From positions 1 through 60,245 of the forward strand of contig JAPPED010000019.1 of the NCBI GenBank assembly GCA_028824295.1: DNA of 60,245 bases, in the 5' to 3' direction. The notes beneath the pieces are model-generated. The model was not told the DNA's origin. It saw nothing but the letters and a program-made list of their open reading frames with translations, and did not search any database. Made by a program: the position numbers and the translations under genes. This document shows positions 47,658 to 55,746 of this stretch, piece by piece (position 1 is the stretch's first letter; the number at the start of each line of letters is the position of its first letter). The stretch is from Rhodospirillales bacterium. GTDB lineage: Bacteria; Pseudomonadota; Alphaproteobacteria; TMED109.

Positions 47658-48531
47658 CGAGTGGAGGTACGAATCCGTGGCTGGAAAAGATGGTCTGAGC
47701 GGCGTCCGATTGCAGGAACGCAAGAAACGCCGAGGCAGCGGCCGGGGCCGGCGCGTCGGCCAGCTGGGCGACCCAATAGGCTATGGGATCGTGCAGTTCA
47801 GGGGAAAAGACCCCGAGGACCCGTATCTCTGCTGTGTTGCGCGCGTCCGTCCAATAGACGATTCCCAGAGGCGCTTCGTGCCGCCGCACCAGAAGCGTGG
47901 CATGGCGCACATCGCTGGCTGGCGCGACCCGCGCCTGGAGCCGGTCCCACATTCCAAGCGATTCCAGGGCCTGCCGCGCATAGATCCCGGCCGGGACTGA
48001 AACGGGATCGGCGACGGCGAGTCGACCGCCGTCCAGCATGGCTTCGACGTCCAGCGAGATATCCATGTCCACCGGTTCGAAATCCGTATCCGAAGGTGCC
48101 ACCAGCGCGAGGCGGTTGCGGAAGAGGAGGGTGCGGCTTCCGGCAGACAGGAGCCCGGCGTCATCGACCCGGTCCATCCAAGCGGTATTGGCCGACAGGA
48201 ATAGGTCGGCCGGCGCGCCCGATTCGATCTGGCGAGCCAAGGCACTGGTCGCGGCCAGAGAGAAGCGCACGCGTCCACCACCGACAGCGGCATAAGCGTT
48301 GGCAACTTCTTCGAGGGCAGTGCCGGTCGAAGCGGCAGCGAACACCAGGATTTCCTGGCCGGCAACCGGTCCGGCCGCCGGCCCCCCTTGCGTAAAGGGG
48401 GCCGGGACCGAAACCAATCCGAGGAGGGTGAGGCAGGCGACCGGCCATCGGGGGATCCACTCGGCGGAATTCCGATGGGCCTCGGGCCGCTGGCGCCACG
48501 CGCTTATTATATACGACAGAATATATTGCAT
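47641..48531 (-). CDS. modA: Molybdate-binding protein ModA (start unresolved)
   Basis: The periplasmic binding protein is clear from QEILVFAAASTGTALEEV, SLAATSALARQIESGAPADLFLSA, DPVSVPAGIYARQAL and the C-terminal FLQSDAAQTIFSSHGF. A hydrophobic PVACLTLLGLVSVPAP segment precedes the mature part. The only in-frame ATG (48531) lies inside the -35 of the proposed promoter, and the first residues it would encode are the ModE-box-like sequence itself. Downstream, no ATG or GTG is in frame; a TTG at 48417 would remove the signal peptide. A non-standard initiator (ATC just before PRWPVAC) or a small sequence error is possible. Coordinates use the ATG. Confidence 0.85.
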   Translation of the reverse strand: MQYILSYIISAWRQRPEAHRNSAEWIPRWPVACLTLLGLVSVPAPFTQGGPAAGPVAGQEILVFAAASTGTALEEVANAYAAVGGGRVRFSLAATSALARQIESGAPADLFLSANTAWMDRVDDAGLLSAGSRTLLFRNRLALVAPSDTDFEPVDMDISLDVEAMLDGGRLAVADPVSVPAGIYARQALESLGMWDRLQARVAPASDVRHATLLVRRHEAPLGIVYWTDARNTAEIRVLGVFSPELHDPIAYWVAQLADAPAPAAASAFLAFLQSDAAQTIFSSHGFVPPLDADTR

Positions 48532-48536
48532 TGCAA
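48504..48536 (-). promoter_or_regulatory. modABC promoter with ModE-box-like inverted repeat
   Basis: In a GC-rich background this short block is almost pure A/T. On the minus strand a -35 TTGCAA (48536-48531) and a -10 TATATA (48513-48508) are 17 nt apart. The two TATAT half sites (48508-48513 and 48522-48527) form an imperfect inverted repeat like the TATATA-spacer-TATATA core of the ModE site. A modE-type gene lies directly upstream. Repression of modABC when Mo is plentiful is inferred. Confidence 0.6.
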
Positions 48537-48778
48537 GCTCTGCCTGACCTCTACTCCGAACCACCGCCAACCAAGGGCCTCGGATCTGGAAGGCGCATCG
48601 TTTTCCGGACGATAGACCTTGCGTCGCAGGTCGGCTGCTGCGGTGACCGTGATGCACCTGTCAGGCGCCTCACCGGATACAGGGCGGCCCGCAGGGTCGC
48701 ATCGTGTCCACGCGCTGGCAGCATCAAGCGCAGGTTATATCCAGCTGGGCGGATCGCACTGCAGGCCCCGGCAGGTTC

Positions 48779-49159
48779 CTATTCCGGCTCGCCCGCAACC
48801 GACGGACCGGGTTCGGCGGCGACCATGGACTGGAGGTCTGCCAGCGGTTTGCCGGCGGCGCGGGCGGCATCGACCTCCACCGCATGGTAGGCAGCGAGCA
48901 CGCGTCGCCCGAGGTCGGTGACGCGTGAGCCGCCAACGCCGCGGCCACCGGGACTCGCGGCCACGAGTGGGCCCGTGAAGTTCCGGTTCATCGAATCGAC
49001 CAGCAGCCAGGCCCGCCGGTACGACATACCGAGGGCTCGGGCAGCGCCGGCGATCGAGCCCACCTCGTCGATCGCCGTGAGCAGGGCAGCCTTGCCGGGC
49101 CCGAACAGCGGCAGGTCTCCCAACTGGACCCGGATTCGGATTCGCGCTTCGGTATTCAC
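48779..49159 (-). CDS. modE: ModE-type winged-helix regulator lacking molbindin domains
   Basis: A 126-residue DNA-binding protein: RVQLGDLPLFGPGKAALLTAIDEVGSIAGAARALGMSYRRAWLLVDSMN is the ModE N-terminal winged helix, followed by the GGRGVGGSRVTDLGRRVLAAYHAVE wing. Full ModE (about 260 residues) carries two Mop domains that bind molybdate; this one ends after the DNA-binding part, so the Mo signal must come from elsewhere (for example a separate molbindin) or sensing differs. It is the last gene of the 12-gene overlapping run and lies 247 bp upstream of modA. ATG at 49159 overlaps the DUF192 stop. Confidence 0.88.
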   Translation of the reverse strand: MNTEARIRIRVQLGDLPLFGPGKAALLTAIDEVGSIAGAARALGMSYRRAWLLVDSMNRNFTGPLVAASPGGRGVGGSRVTDLGRRVLAAYHAVEVDAARAAGKPLADLQSMVAAEPGPSVAGEPE

Positions 49160-49638
49160 TGGCCGGGGCCGCGTTCGGCGTCAAAGTGAGGATGACGCAC
49201 ACGGTCGCCGGGGCGCAGGCCAAGCCGTTCCGAGGTTCCCGCCAGGACTTCCAGGACACCGTTCACGTAGACGTCAGGGCCGATCGGCGTGAGCGACAGC
49301 GGGATGGTGTCTTCCGCGATCGCGGCGATGGTGCCGTCAGGCCGAATGAACAGCATGTCCAGCGGGATGTAGGTGTCCTTCATCCACATCCGGATGCGCT
49401 GCGGCGGCGCATACAGGAACAGCATGCCCTCGTTCTCGCCGAGCGTGAGGCGGTGCATCAGGCCTTGCCGCTGCTGCGCCTGCGTCACGGCCAGCTCCAC
49501 CTGAAACTGATGCCGTTCTGCTCCCGATTGAATCTCGACGGTGCCGACCTGGAACGTCTCGGCCGCTGCCGTCGTTGGCGCGAGCAGCAGCGCCAGCATC
49601 AACAGCCGCGCTGCCGGCCGTCTGCCGCCTCCCTTCAT
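49156..49638 (-). CDS. Secreted DUF192 protein
   Basis: A 160-residue exported protein. A clear signal peptide (ARLLMLALLLAPTTAAA, cleavage before ETF) starts at the ATG at 49638. The DUF192 domain follows (QRQGLMHRLTLGENEGMLFLY, RIRMWMKDTYIPLDMLFI, IAAIAEDTIPLS). The family is widespread and its function is unsettled. It overlaps metC upstream and modE downstream by 4 bp each. Confidence 0.9.
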   Translation of the reverse strand: MKGGGRRPAARLLMLALLLAPTTAAAETFQVGTVEIQSGAERHQFQVELAVTQAQQRQGLMHRLTLGENEGMLFLYAPPQRIRMWMKDTYIPLDMLFIRPDGTIAAIAEDTIPLSLTPIGPDVYVNGVLEVLAGTSERLGLRPGDRVRHPHFDAERGPGQ

Positions 49639-50834
49639 CCCGTCCGGCTCCCCAGGTGCGCAAACCCCGCTTCCAGATCGTCCTGAAGGTCGGCCACGTC
49701 TTCCAATCCGGCATGGACGCGGAAGGTCCGCTCGGGCGCGGGCCACGGCGCGACGTCGCGCGCGCCCCGGAGCATCGACGGGACGATGAGACTCTCGAAG
49801 CCGCCCCAGCTGTAACCCATGCCGAACAACTCGAGCCCGTCCAGAAAGGCATCGTAGGCTGCCGGCGGGGCCGGTCGGAGGATCATGCCGAAGAGTCCGG
49901 ATGCCCCCAGGAAGTCGCGCCGCCAGAGCGCGTGTCCGGGGTCTCCCTCGAGGCCGGGATGCAGTACGCGCTCCACCTCGGGCCGGTCAGACAGCCAACG
50001 GGCCAGCGCAAGCCCGGATTCCATATGGCGCCGGAGACGGACGTCCAGTGTGCGCAGTCCGCGCAGCCCCAGGTACAGGTCGTCTGGTCCGACGGTGGCG
50101 CCCAGAGCTTGGGCGGTCTTGCGCACGACGACGTGGGTTTCCTCGGTCGTCGTGACCGCCCCCAGCATGACGTCGGAATGTCCCGACACGTACTTCGTCG
50201 CCGCCTGTATCGACACGTCGACACCGTGCTCGAACGGTCGGAAGAACAGCGGGCTCGCCCACGTGTTGTCGAGGATCACCGTGCAATCGCGCGCGTGTGC
50301 GGCCGCCGCGATACCGGGCACGTCCTGCACCTCGAACGTGTGCGAGCCGGGCGATTCGAGAAACACCACCCGCGTGTTGTCGCGGATCTGCGCCGCGATC
50401 CCGGCCCCGATGCAGGGGTCATAAAAGGTGGTCTCGACCCCGAACCGCGCCAGCCAGCCGTTGGCCATGCTGCGCGTGGGTCCGTACGCCGAATCGACCA
50501 TCAAGAGGTGGTCCCCGGCGGCGAGGAAGCTGCTCAGCGCGACCGCGACGGCGGTCTTGCCGGAACCCACGGCAACGCTGCGTGCGCCGCCTTCCGTGGC
50601 GGCCATCGCTTCTTCGAAGGCAAAGGTCGTCGGGGTGCCAAAGCGGCCGTAGACGACGTCGTCCAATCGGTTGGGGCCACGGGTGCGCAGGTCCGCGGTG
50701 TCCCTGAACAGGATGGTCGAGGCATGGTACACGGGCGGATTGACAGCGCCCCGGTTCTCGTGGGGATTTCGGCCGGCGCGGCCCAGAACCGTTGCCGGAC
50801 GGCGCTTGCGCTTGTCAGGGCGTGACCGGGACAT
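49635..50834 (-). CDS. metC: Cystathionine beta-lyase (Cys/Met metabolism PLP enzyme)
   Basis: A 399-residue PLP enzyme. The cofactor Lys214 is in QAATKYVSGHSD and the ring-binding Asp189 is in VILDNTWASP. NRGAVNPPVYHASTILF and YGRFGTPTTFAFEEAM support the MetC subgroup, which cleaves cystathionine to homocysteine, pyruvate and ammonia. A C-S lyase for other thioethers is also possible. Start ATG 50834; it overlaps sseA by 20 bp. It belongs to the sulfur block sseA-cysK within the long operon. Confidence 0.9.
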   Translation of the reverse strand: MSRSRPDKRKRRPATVLGRAGRNPHENRGAVNPPVYHASTILFRDTADLRTRGPNRLDDVVYGRFGTPTTFAFEEAMAATEGGARSVAVGSGKTAVAVALSSFLAAGDHLLMVDSAYGPTRSMANGWLARFGVETTFYDPCIGAGIAAQIRDNTRVVFLESPGSHTFEVQDVPGIAAAAHARDCTVILDNTWASPLFFRPFEHGVDVSIQAATKYVSGHSDVMLGAVTTTEETHVVVRKTAQALGATVGPDDLYLGLRGLRTLDVRLRRHMESGLALARWLSDRPEVERVLHPGLEGDPGHALWRRDFLGASGLFGMILRPAPPAAYDAFLDGLELFGMGYSWGGFESLIVPSMLRGARDVAPWPAPERTFRVHAGLEDVADLQDDLEAGFAHLGSRTG

Positions 50835-51663
50835 CCTCGCGCCCTCCCCACTCCGACCACGAGCCGTCGTAGACCGCCCAGTCATCGCGACCGGTCAGCG
50901 TGAGGCCAAGGGCAAGAGTGCAGGCGCTGACTCCGGACCCGCAGGTGAACACCGGCGGCCGATCGTCGGCAACGCCAGCCGCGTCCAGGCGCGCACGCAG
51001 CGCCTCGAGGGGTAGCATGCGAGGGCCGTTCAGCAGGGTCTGGTAGGGAAGGTTTACGCTTCCGGGGATATGTCCGCCTCGAAGTCCGGACCGCGGCTCC
51101 GCCTCGGTGCCGGCGAACCGGCCGGCGCTCCGCGCGTCCACCACCAGTTCGGTCGCCGCCTGCAGGTTGGCGCGAACGGCTGCCAGGTCCCGGATCCGCG
51201 CCGGGTTGAGCTTGGCCTGGAAGGCGCGGGGCCACGGTCGGGCCGGGCCCTTGACCAAGGTGCCGCCGACGGCGGTCCACGCCGGCAGTCCTCCGTCGAG
51301 TACCGAAACGCGTTCGTGGCCGAACAGCCGGAACATCCACCATGCGCGCGGGGCGGTGCCGATGCCATCCGTCGCATAACAGACGACATGATCGCCGGCA
51401 CTGGCGCCAAGGCCCCCGACGGCCGCAGCGAACGCTTCGGCGGTCGGCACCATGTGGGGCAGCGTTGAATCCGGGTCAGCGATCCCGTCGATCGAGAAAA
51501 ACGCGGAGCCGGGGATGTGGCCGAGCTCGAATTCGCTCGCGCCGTCTCGTCGGGTCGCCGGCATATGCCAGGAGGCGTCCAGCACCACCACGTCGGGTCG
51601 CTCGTACGCGTCGCGCAGCCACTCTGCGCTTACCAGCGGGGACGCAGACGTGCGGTCGGGCAC
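50815..51663 (-). CDS. sseA: 3-Mercaptopyruvate sulfurtransferase
   Basis: A 282-residue protein with two rhodanese domains. The second carries the catalytic loop CGSGVSA (about Cys240), the mercaptopyruvate type (CG[S/T]GV) rather than CRKGV of thiosulfate rhodaneses. The first, inactive domain has YATDGIGTAPR. It transfers sulfur from 3-mercaptopyruvate to cyanide or thiols. GTG start at 51663, 1 bp after the cysK stop. With cysK and metC it forms a cysteine-metabolism unit. Confidence 0.92.
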   Translation of the reverse strand: MPDRTSASPLVSAEWLRDAYERPDVVVLDASWHMPATRRDGASEFELGHIPGSAFFSIDGIADPDSTLPHMVPTAEAFAAAVGGLGASAGDHVVCYATDGIGTAPRAWWMFRLFGHERVSVLDGGLPAWTAVGGTLVKGPARPWPRAFQAKLNPARIRDLAAVRANLQAATELVVDARSAGRFAGTEAEPRSGLRGGHIPGSVNLPYQTLLNGPRMLPLEALRARLDAAGVADDRPPVFTCGSGVSACTLALGLTLTGRDDWAVYDGSWSEWGGREDVPVTP

Positions 51664-51664
51664 G

Positions 51665-52693
51665 TCACGTTCCTCCTTCCAGCCACGGCGGGACCGGGAG
51701 GCCGCGCTCGGTCAGGAAGGCCGGGTTGAAGATCTTTGAGGCGTACCGGGTGCCATGGTCGCACAGCATGGTGACCACCACGTGCCCGCGCCCGAGGTCC
51801 CGGGCCACGCGTTCGGCACCCGCAATATTGATTCCCGTGGATCCTCCGAGCAGGAGCCCCTCTTCGACCGCCAATGCATAGATGACCCGAAGTGCCTCTT
51901 CGTCCGTCACCCGCAATGAGTCATCGATGCGCGCACCCTCGAGGTTGCCGGTTACCCGCCCCTGCCCGATTCCCTCGGTGACCGAGGTGCCTTCCGCCTT
52001 CGGGGTGCCCGTTTGCACCCAAGCGTGCATCCCCGAGCCCGTGGGGTCAGCGAGCACCACCTTCACGTCCGGATTCCGGTCCTTCAGCCCGTCCGAGACG
52101 CCGGCAATCGTTCCGCCGGTGCCGATGGCACTCACGAACGCCGCGACTTTCCCGCCGGTCTGGTCCCAGATCTCCGGTGCCGTGGATACCCGGTGCGCCT
52201 GGCGGTTCACCGGGTTGTCGAACTGGTTGGCCCAGACGGCCCCGTTGGGCAGGGTGTCGGCGAGTTCCGCGGCGAGTTGGCCGGAGTAGCGGATGTAGTT
52301 GCCCGGGTTCGAGTACGGGACGGCCGGCACCAGGCGGAGGCTGGCGCCGATTGTCCGGAGGGCACTTATCTTCTCCTCGCTCTGCGTCTCCGGCATCACG
52401 ATGACCGTACGGTAGCCCAAGGCGCTCCCGATCACGGTCAGACCGATCCCGGTATTCCCGGCAGTTCCCTCGACGATGGTGCCGCCCGGCCGCAGCAGGC
52501 CGCGCTTCTCGGCGTCGCGGATAATCCAGAGCGCCGCCCGGTCCTTGATGGATTGGCCAGGATTGAGGAACTCGGCCTTGCCCAGGATTTCGCAACCTGT
52601 CTCGTCCGACAGCCGCCTCAGGCGGATGAGCGGCGTGTTGCCGACGAGGTCTACGACACTCGACGCGGGTGAACCAGCGGGCACGGGCTTCAT
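51665..52693 (-). CDS. cysK: Cysteine synthase (O-acetylserine sulfhydrylase family)
   Basis: A 342-residue fold-type II PLP enzyme: Lys50 in NPGQSIKDRAA, GTAGNTGIGLT (Asn-binding loop), the phosphate-binding GTGGTIAG and a late GGSTGINIAGA. It should make cysteine from O-acetylserine and sulfide. The GQSIKDRAALWII variant differs from the common GGSVKDR and belongs to a CysK-like branch also found in fungi and alphaproteobacteria. The ATG at 52693 overlaps the ABC permease stop by 4 bp, placing it in the transporter operon. Confidence 0.9.
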   Translation of the reverse strand: MKPVPAGSPASSVVDLVGNTPLIRLRRLSDETGCEILGKAEFLNPGQSIKDRAALWIIRDAEKRGLLRPGGTIVEGTAGNTGIGLTVIGSALGYRTVIVMPETQSEEKISALRTIGASLRLVPAVPYSNPGNYIRYSGQLAAELADTLPNGAVWANQFDNPVNRQAHRVSTAPEIWDQTGGKVAAFVSAIGTGGTIAGVSDGLKDRNPDVKVVLADPTGSGMHAWVQTGTPKAEGTSVTEGIGQGRVTGNLEGARIDDSLRVTDEEALRVIYALAVEEGLLLGGSTGINIAGAERVARDLGRGHVVVTMLCDHGTRYASKIFNPAFLTERGLPVPPWLEGGT

Positions 52694-53541
52694 CCTCCAG
52701 CCGGCGGACCGCCGCCGCCCGGCCGACGGCGGAGCATTCCGCGCTGTGGGTCGTAACCAAGGACGGCTGCGGCGAGGAACACGATCGTGCAGGCCACCGT
52801 GACGATCAAGCTGTGCCAGTGAATCTGGCCCTGGCTGGCCCAGCGCACGAGCTCAACCCCGTACGTGAACGGATTGAACTGGGCCAGCCACCATACGATT
52901 TCGGCACCGTTTTCCAGCAGGCGCCACAGCGGGTACAGCGCGCTGGAGATGAAGAACATCGGGAAGATTACGAAGTTCATGGTGCCGGCGAAGTTCTCGA
53001 GTTGGCGAATGTGGACGGACAACGCCAGGCCCGCGGCTCCCAGCAGCAATCCGAACAGCACCGCGGCAGGGAACATCCAGACCCAGCCGAGCAGGGGGGT
53101 GTTCAGGCTGATCTGCATGCCAATCAGCGGCAGGCACACGATCAGGAACACGTACACCTGAAGAATCGAGAGCATGGTGCCCGCGAACAGTTTGGCGGTC
53201 AGCAGGTACCAGCGGGGCAGCGGTGCCGTAAGGAGCAGCCGCATGACGCCCATTTCACGGTCGTACACCATCGACAGGGACGACTGCATCCCGCTGAACA
53301 GCAGCACCATGCCGACGAGACCGGGAACGATGTACTCGAAGTAGTTCACGCTCTGCACCGGATAGGGGCTCACCATCCCGGGGTCGATCCCCTTCGTGGA
53401 GCCGATGCCGGCGGCGAACACGAACAGCCAGAGCGCCGGGCGGACAAAGGCCGACAACAGGCGCCCGCGCTGCTGGAAGAATTTCACGACCTCGCGGGCG
53501 GTAAGCCCGACGAGGGCACGTAGCGCGTGACTGGCTGTCAT
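52690..53541 (-). CDS. ABC-2 type permease of the PQQ-alcohol-associated (Ped/Lut-like) transporter
   Basis: A 283-residue ABC-2 membrane protein with six helices: YFEYIVPGLVGMVLLFSGMQSSLSMVYDREMGVMRLLLTAPLPRWY, VWMFPAAVLFGLLLGAAGLALS and the late NFVIFPMFFISSALYPL. It is the expected permease for the ATPase at 55746-56519. This gene order (ATPase, beta-propeller, binding protein, permease) is the one found with PQQ-dependent alcohol dehydrogenases. The homologous LutF in Methylorubrum and the Pseudomonas Ped system are linked to lanthanide uptake. ATG at 53541. Confidence 0.85.
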   Translation of the reverse strand: MTASHALRALVGLTAREVVKFFQQRGRLLSAFVRPALWLFVFAAGIGSTKGIDPGMVSPYPVQSVNYFEYIVPGLVGMVLLFSGMQSSLSMVYDREMGVMRLLLTAPLPRWYLLTAKLFAGTMLSILQVYVFLIVCLPLIGMQISLNTPLLGWVWMFPAAVLFGLLLGAAGLALSVHIRQLENFAGTMNFVIFPMFFISSALYPLWRLLENGAEIVWWLAQFNPFTYGVELVRWASQGQIHWHSLIVTVACTIVFLAAAVLGYDPQRGMLRRRPGGGGPPAGG

Positions 53542-54749
53542 GTCGGCTGCTCTGGCGTTGCAAACTTGCTGCAATCGCTGGTTCGCTCGTCCCGGCCCAG
53601 CGTGTCGAGATCATTGATTTGATGCACGAAACCGGCGAGCGGAGCGACTGCGGTTACCCAGTCCTCCGTCGCCAGCATAATCGGTTGGCGAAGTTGTCCG
53701 TTCCAGGGACGGAATGACAGCGCCGGTCCCTTTGAGCCGTCGAGGCGAAATTCGGGTCCGAGCAGGTAGGCGTGAACATCGCCGCGCTCGGTGGAGCCGC
53801 TCCGCACGATGGCCTCGCCGATGGCGCGGATCGCTACCCAGGCCGCCCAGTCACCGCTCTCCATGCGACGGCCGGTCTGGCGTTCGAAGCGGCCGTGGAC
53901 CTGCGGCGCTCCGTGCCGGAGATAGCTCCAGTGCCATGGCGTTGGACGCAGTCCCGCCGCGCCGGTGACGGCGGCCGGGTCCTGGGTTGAGTAGGGGACG
54001 GAACGGGCAAACTCGCGGTCGACGTCGGCGACGAAGACTGCCTCGTAGTCGGCGCGGCCCGTCAGCAGGTCGAGATCATTGCGATCCCGCATCCGCGGGT
54101 CGTTGGACAGCACGAAGGTCCGTTCCTCGTCGATCTTGAGGCCGTAGGTGCTGGCCGAGTGTCGGAAGGCCTCAACCATCCGCGCGTCTTCCTCCAGCGG
54201 CCCCTGCAGCACCAGGACTTCGTTCCAGTCCCGGGCAATCAGGTACTGGGCTGCTGCATCCGTGAGCATTTGCCGACTGGGCGTGGTGTGAAGGAGGTGC
54301 GCCTCGCAGGCTTCCCCGCGCAAACGGTCATCCACGGCAGATACGTTGATCAGAATGACGTCCCGGCCGATCGTCGCTGCCGCCAGTTCACGAAGCGCCG
54401 CCGCAGGTGCGTCGACGAGAAAAACGAAGGCCCCGGTTTCGGCCCGGATGGCGTCAAGGGCGGCCGGGAGTTCATTCGCGTCGGCGACCCGTTCGGCCCG
54501 CAACGCGAACTGCACACCGGCGCGACGTCCGAAGGACCGGATATCGCTCACGCCCATTTCGGCCCCGGCCAGCGGACGGCGATCGATCCGATTGGTTTCC
54601 GAGCGGATATCCACCGGATGGACACCCCACTGCGAGTAGCGAATGTCTTCGGCGAGATCGAGATAGCCGAACGCGAAGACGGGCCGTTCCTCGGCTGCTG
54701 CTGCCGAGCTGAGCAGTAGTGCCGCCAACAGGCAGGCGGCCCCGCGCAT
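53538..54749 (-). CDS. Periplasmic binding protein, PQQ-alcohol-associated ABC system (LutA/PedA2-like)
   Basis: A 403-residue exported protein with signal peptide CLLAALLLSSAAAA. It has the bilobal branched-chain-amino-acid-binding fold: FAFGYLDLAEDIRYSQWGVHP, GAFVFLVDAP, LHTTPSRQMLTDAAAQYLI, DWNEVLVLQGP and YEAVFVADVDREFARSVPY. The opening segment and the GxHPVDIR stretch fit the family that accompanies PQQ alcohol dehydrogenases. In lanthanide-using methylotrophs the homologue LutA belongs to the Ln transporter. It may bind a metal chelate rather than an amino acid. The start is the ATG at 54749; a GTG lies four codons upstream. Confidence 0.82.
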   Translation of the reverse strand: MRGAACLLAALLLSSAAAAEERPVFAFGYLDLAEDIRYSQWGVHPVDIRSETNRIDRRPLAGAEMGVSDIRSFGRRAGVQFALRAERVADANELPAALDAIRAETGAFVFLVDAPAAALRELAAATIGRDVILINVSAVDDRLRGEACEAHLLHTTPSRQMLTDAAAQYLIARDWNEVLVLQGPLEEDARMVEAFRHSASTYGLKIDEERTFVLSNDPRMRDRNDLDLLTGRADYEAVFVADVDREFARSVPYSTQDPAAVTGAAGLRPTPWHWSYLRHGAPQVHGRFERQTGRRMESGDWAAWVAIRAIGEAIVRSGSTERGDVHAYLLGPEFRLDGSKGPALSFRPWNGQLRQPIMLATEDWVTAVAPLAGFVHQINDLDTLGRDERTSDCSKFATPEQPT

Positions 54750-54768
54750 TGGTGATGTCACGATGGCG

Positions 54769-55746
54769 TCAGTCCCGAATTCGAACGGTGTGCGGCGTGC
54801 GCCCCACTGCAACCGAACGGATGGCACGGTTTGCCTCGGTGTCGATCACGGAGATGTCGTCGCTGGCCCCGTTGGTCACCACCAAGATGGAATCATCCGC
54901 CGTCAGGGCCGCGCCCCAGACGCGACTTCCGGCAAGGATATAGGCCTCGACGGTGCGCGTGGCGACATCGACGCGCGCAACATGCCAGGCACGGCCGAGC
55001 GTGACGAAGGCGGTTGTTCCATCCCTGGTCATGACCAGATCAACGGGTGTGATGTCGGCTTCGCGTAGCCCTTTCTTCTCGAAGCTGATCGTATCGGTGA
55101 CCTGCAGGGATTCCGTGTCGATCACGCTGACGGTTCCCCCGAGCTCGTTGGTGACCCAGTACTCGCGTCCGTCTGGGGTGAAGGTGCCTCGCCGTGGCCG
55201 GTTGCCCACCAGAACGTCAGCCAGGATGACTCCTTCCCATGGGTCGATGACGGCAATCGTGTTGGTGGCTTCCGCAGTGACAAACACGCGTTTGCCGTCC
55301 GGAGTGAACCGCACCCCTTCCGGTTCGATTCCGACGTCCTCGATGACGGTTCGAATGGTACCGCTGGCAACGTCGATGACCGTCGCTTCGGCGTCGTCCT
55401 CGTTGGAAACGACGAGGATTTCGCCGCTGGGGTCGATATCAAACAGTTCGGGGTCGTCGCCGGTGTCGATGTAGCCGGTGATGGTCTTCGTTTCGAGATC
55501 GAGCACCTCGATGCGGTCGGCTTCGCTTGCGGCGATCAGCAGTTCGCTGCCGTCCGGACTGAAGCGCATGTCGCGGGGGCGACCGCCGGTTTCGATCACG
55601 TGCTGAATCTCGAGCGAGTCGGAATCGAGCACCACCACCGTGTCGTTGCCCTCATTGCTCACGTAGATTTCGCCGCAATGCGCGGAGAGCGCAACTCCCA
55701 GCGCAAATGTCAGCGTCGCCGGTCCCGTCACGAACCACCTGGGCAT
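54769..55746 (-). CDS. Exported YVTN-type beta-propeller protein (PQQ-catabolism associated)
   Basis: A 325-residue protein with a signal peptide (TLTFALGVALSAHCG) and seven beta-propeller blades of the YVTN type. Repeats such as EIYVSNEGNDTVVVLDSDSL, RPRDMRFSPDGSELLIA, PEGVRFTPDGKRVFVT and REYWVTNELGGTVSVID occur about every 42 residues. This is the propeller found with the PQQ-alcohol ABC genes (LutD-like position). The lumen or top face could bind a metal or chelate; acidic patches (DDAEATVIDVASG) are seen. It shares one base with the ATPase stop, and a 19-bp gap follows. Confidence 0.85.
   Translation of the reverse strand: MPRWFVTGPATLTFALGVALSAHCGEIYVSNEGNDTVVVLDSDSLEIQHVIETGGRPRDMRFSPDGSELLIAASEADRIEVLDLETKTITGYIDTGDDPELFDIDPSGEILVVSNEDDAEATVIDVASGTIRTVIEDVGIEPEGVRFTPDGKRVFVTAEATNTIAVIDPWEGVILADVLVGNRPRRGTFTPDGREYWVTNELGGTVSVIDTESLQVTDTISFEKKGLREADITPVDLVMTRDGTTAFVTLGRAWHVARVDVATRTVEAYILAGSRVWGAALTADDSILVVTNGASDDISVIDTEANRAIRSVAVGRTPHTVRIRD

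Noticed and set aside
46872-48395. A 507-codon plus-strand frame across modB and modA
   Set aside because: It is Arg/Pro-rich low-complexity antisense to recognisable modB and modA.
48361-48410. CCCCC...GGGGG repeat near the start of modA as a regulatory hairpin
   Set aside because: It lies in coding sequence for the ModA leader (residues around PFTQGGPAAG) and has no T-tract; chance GC pairing is sufficient.
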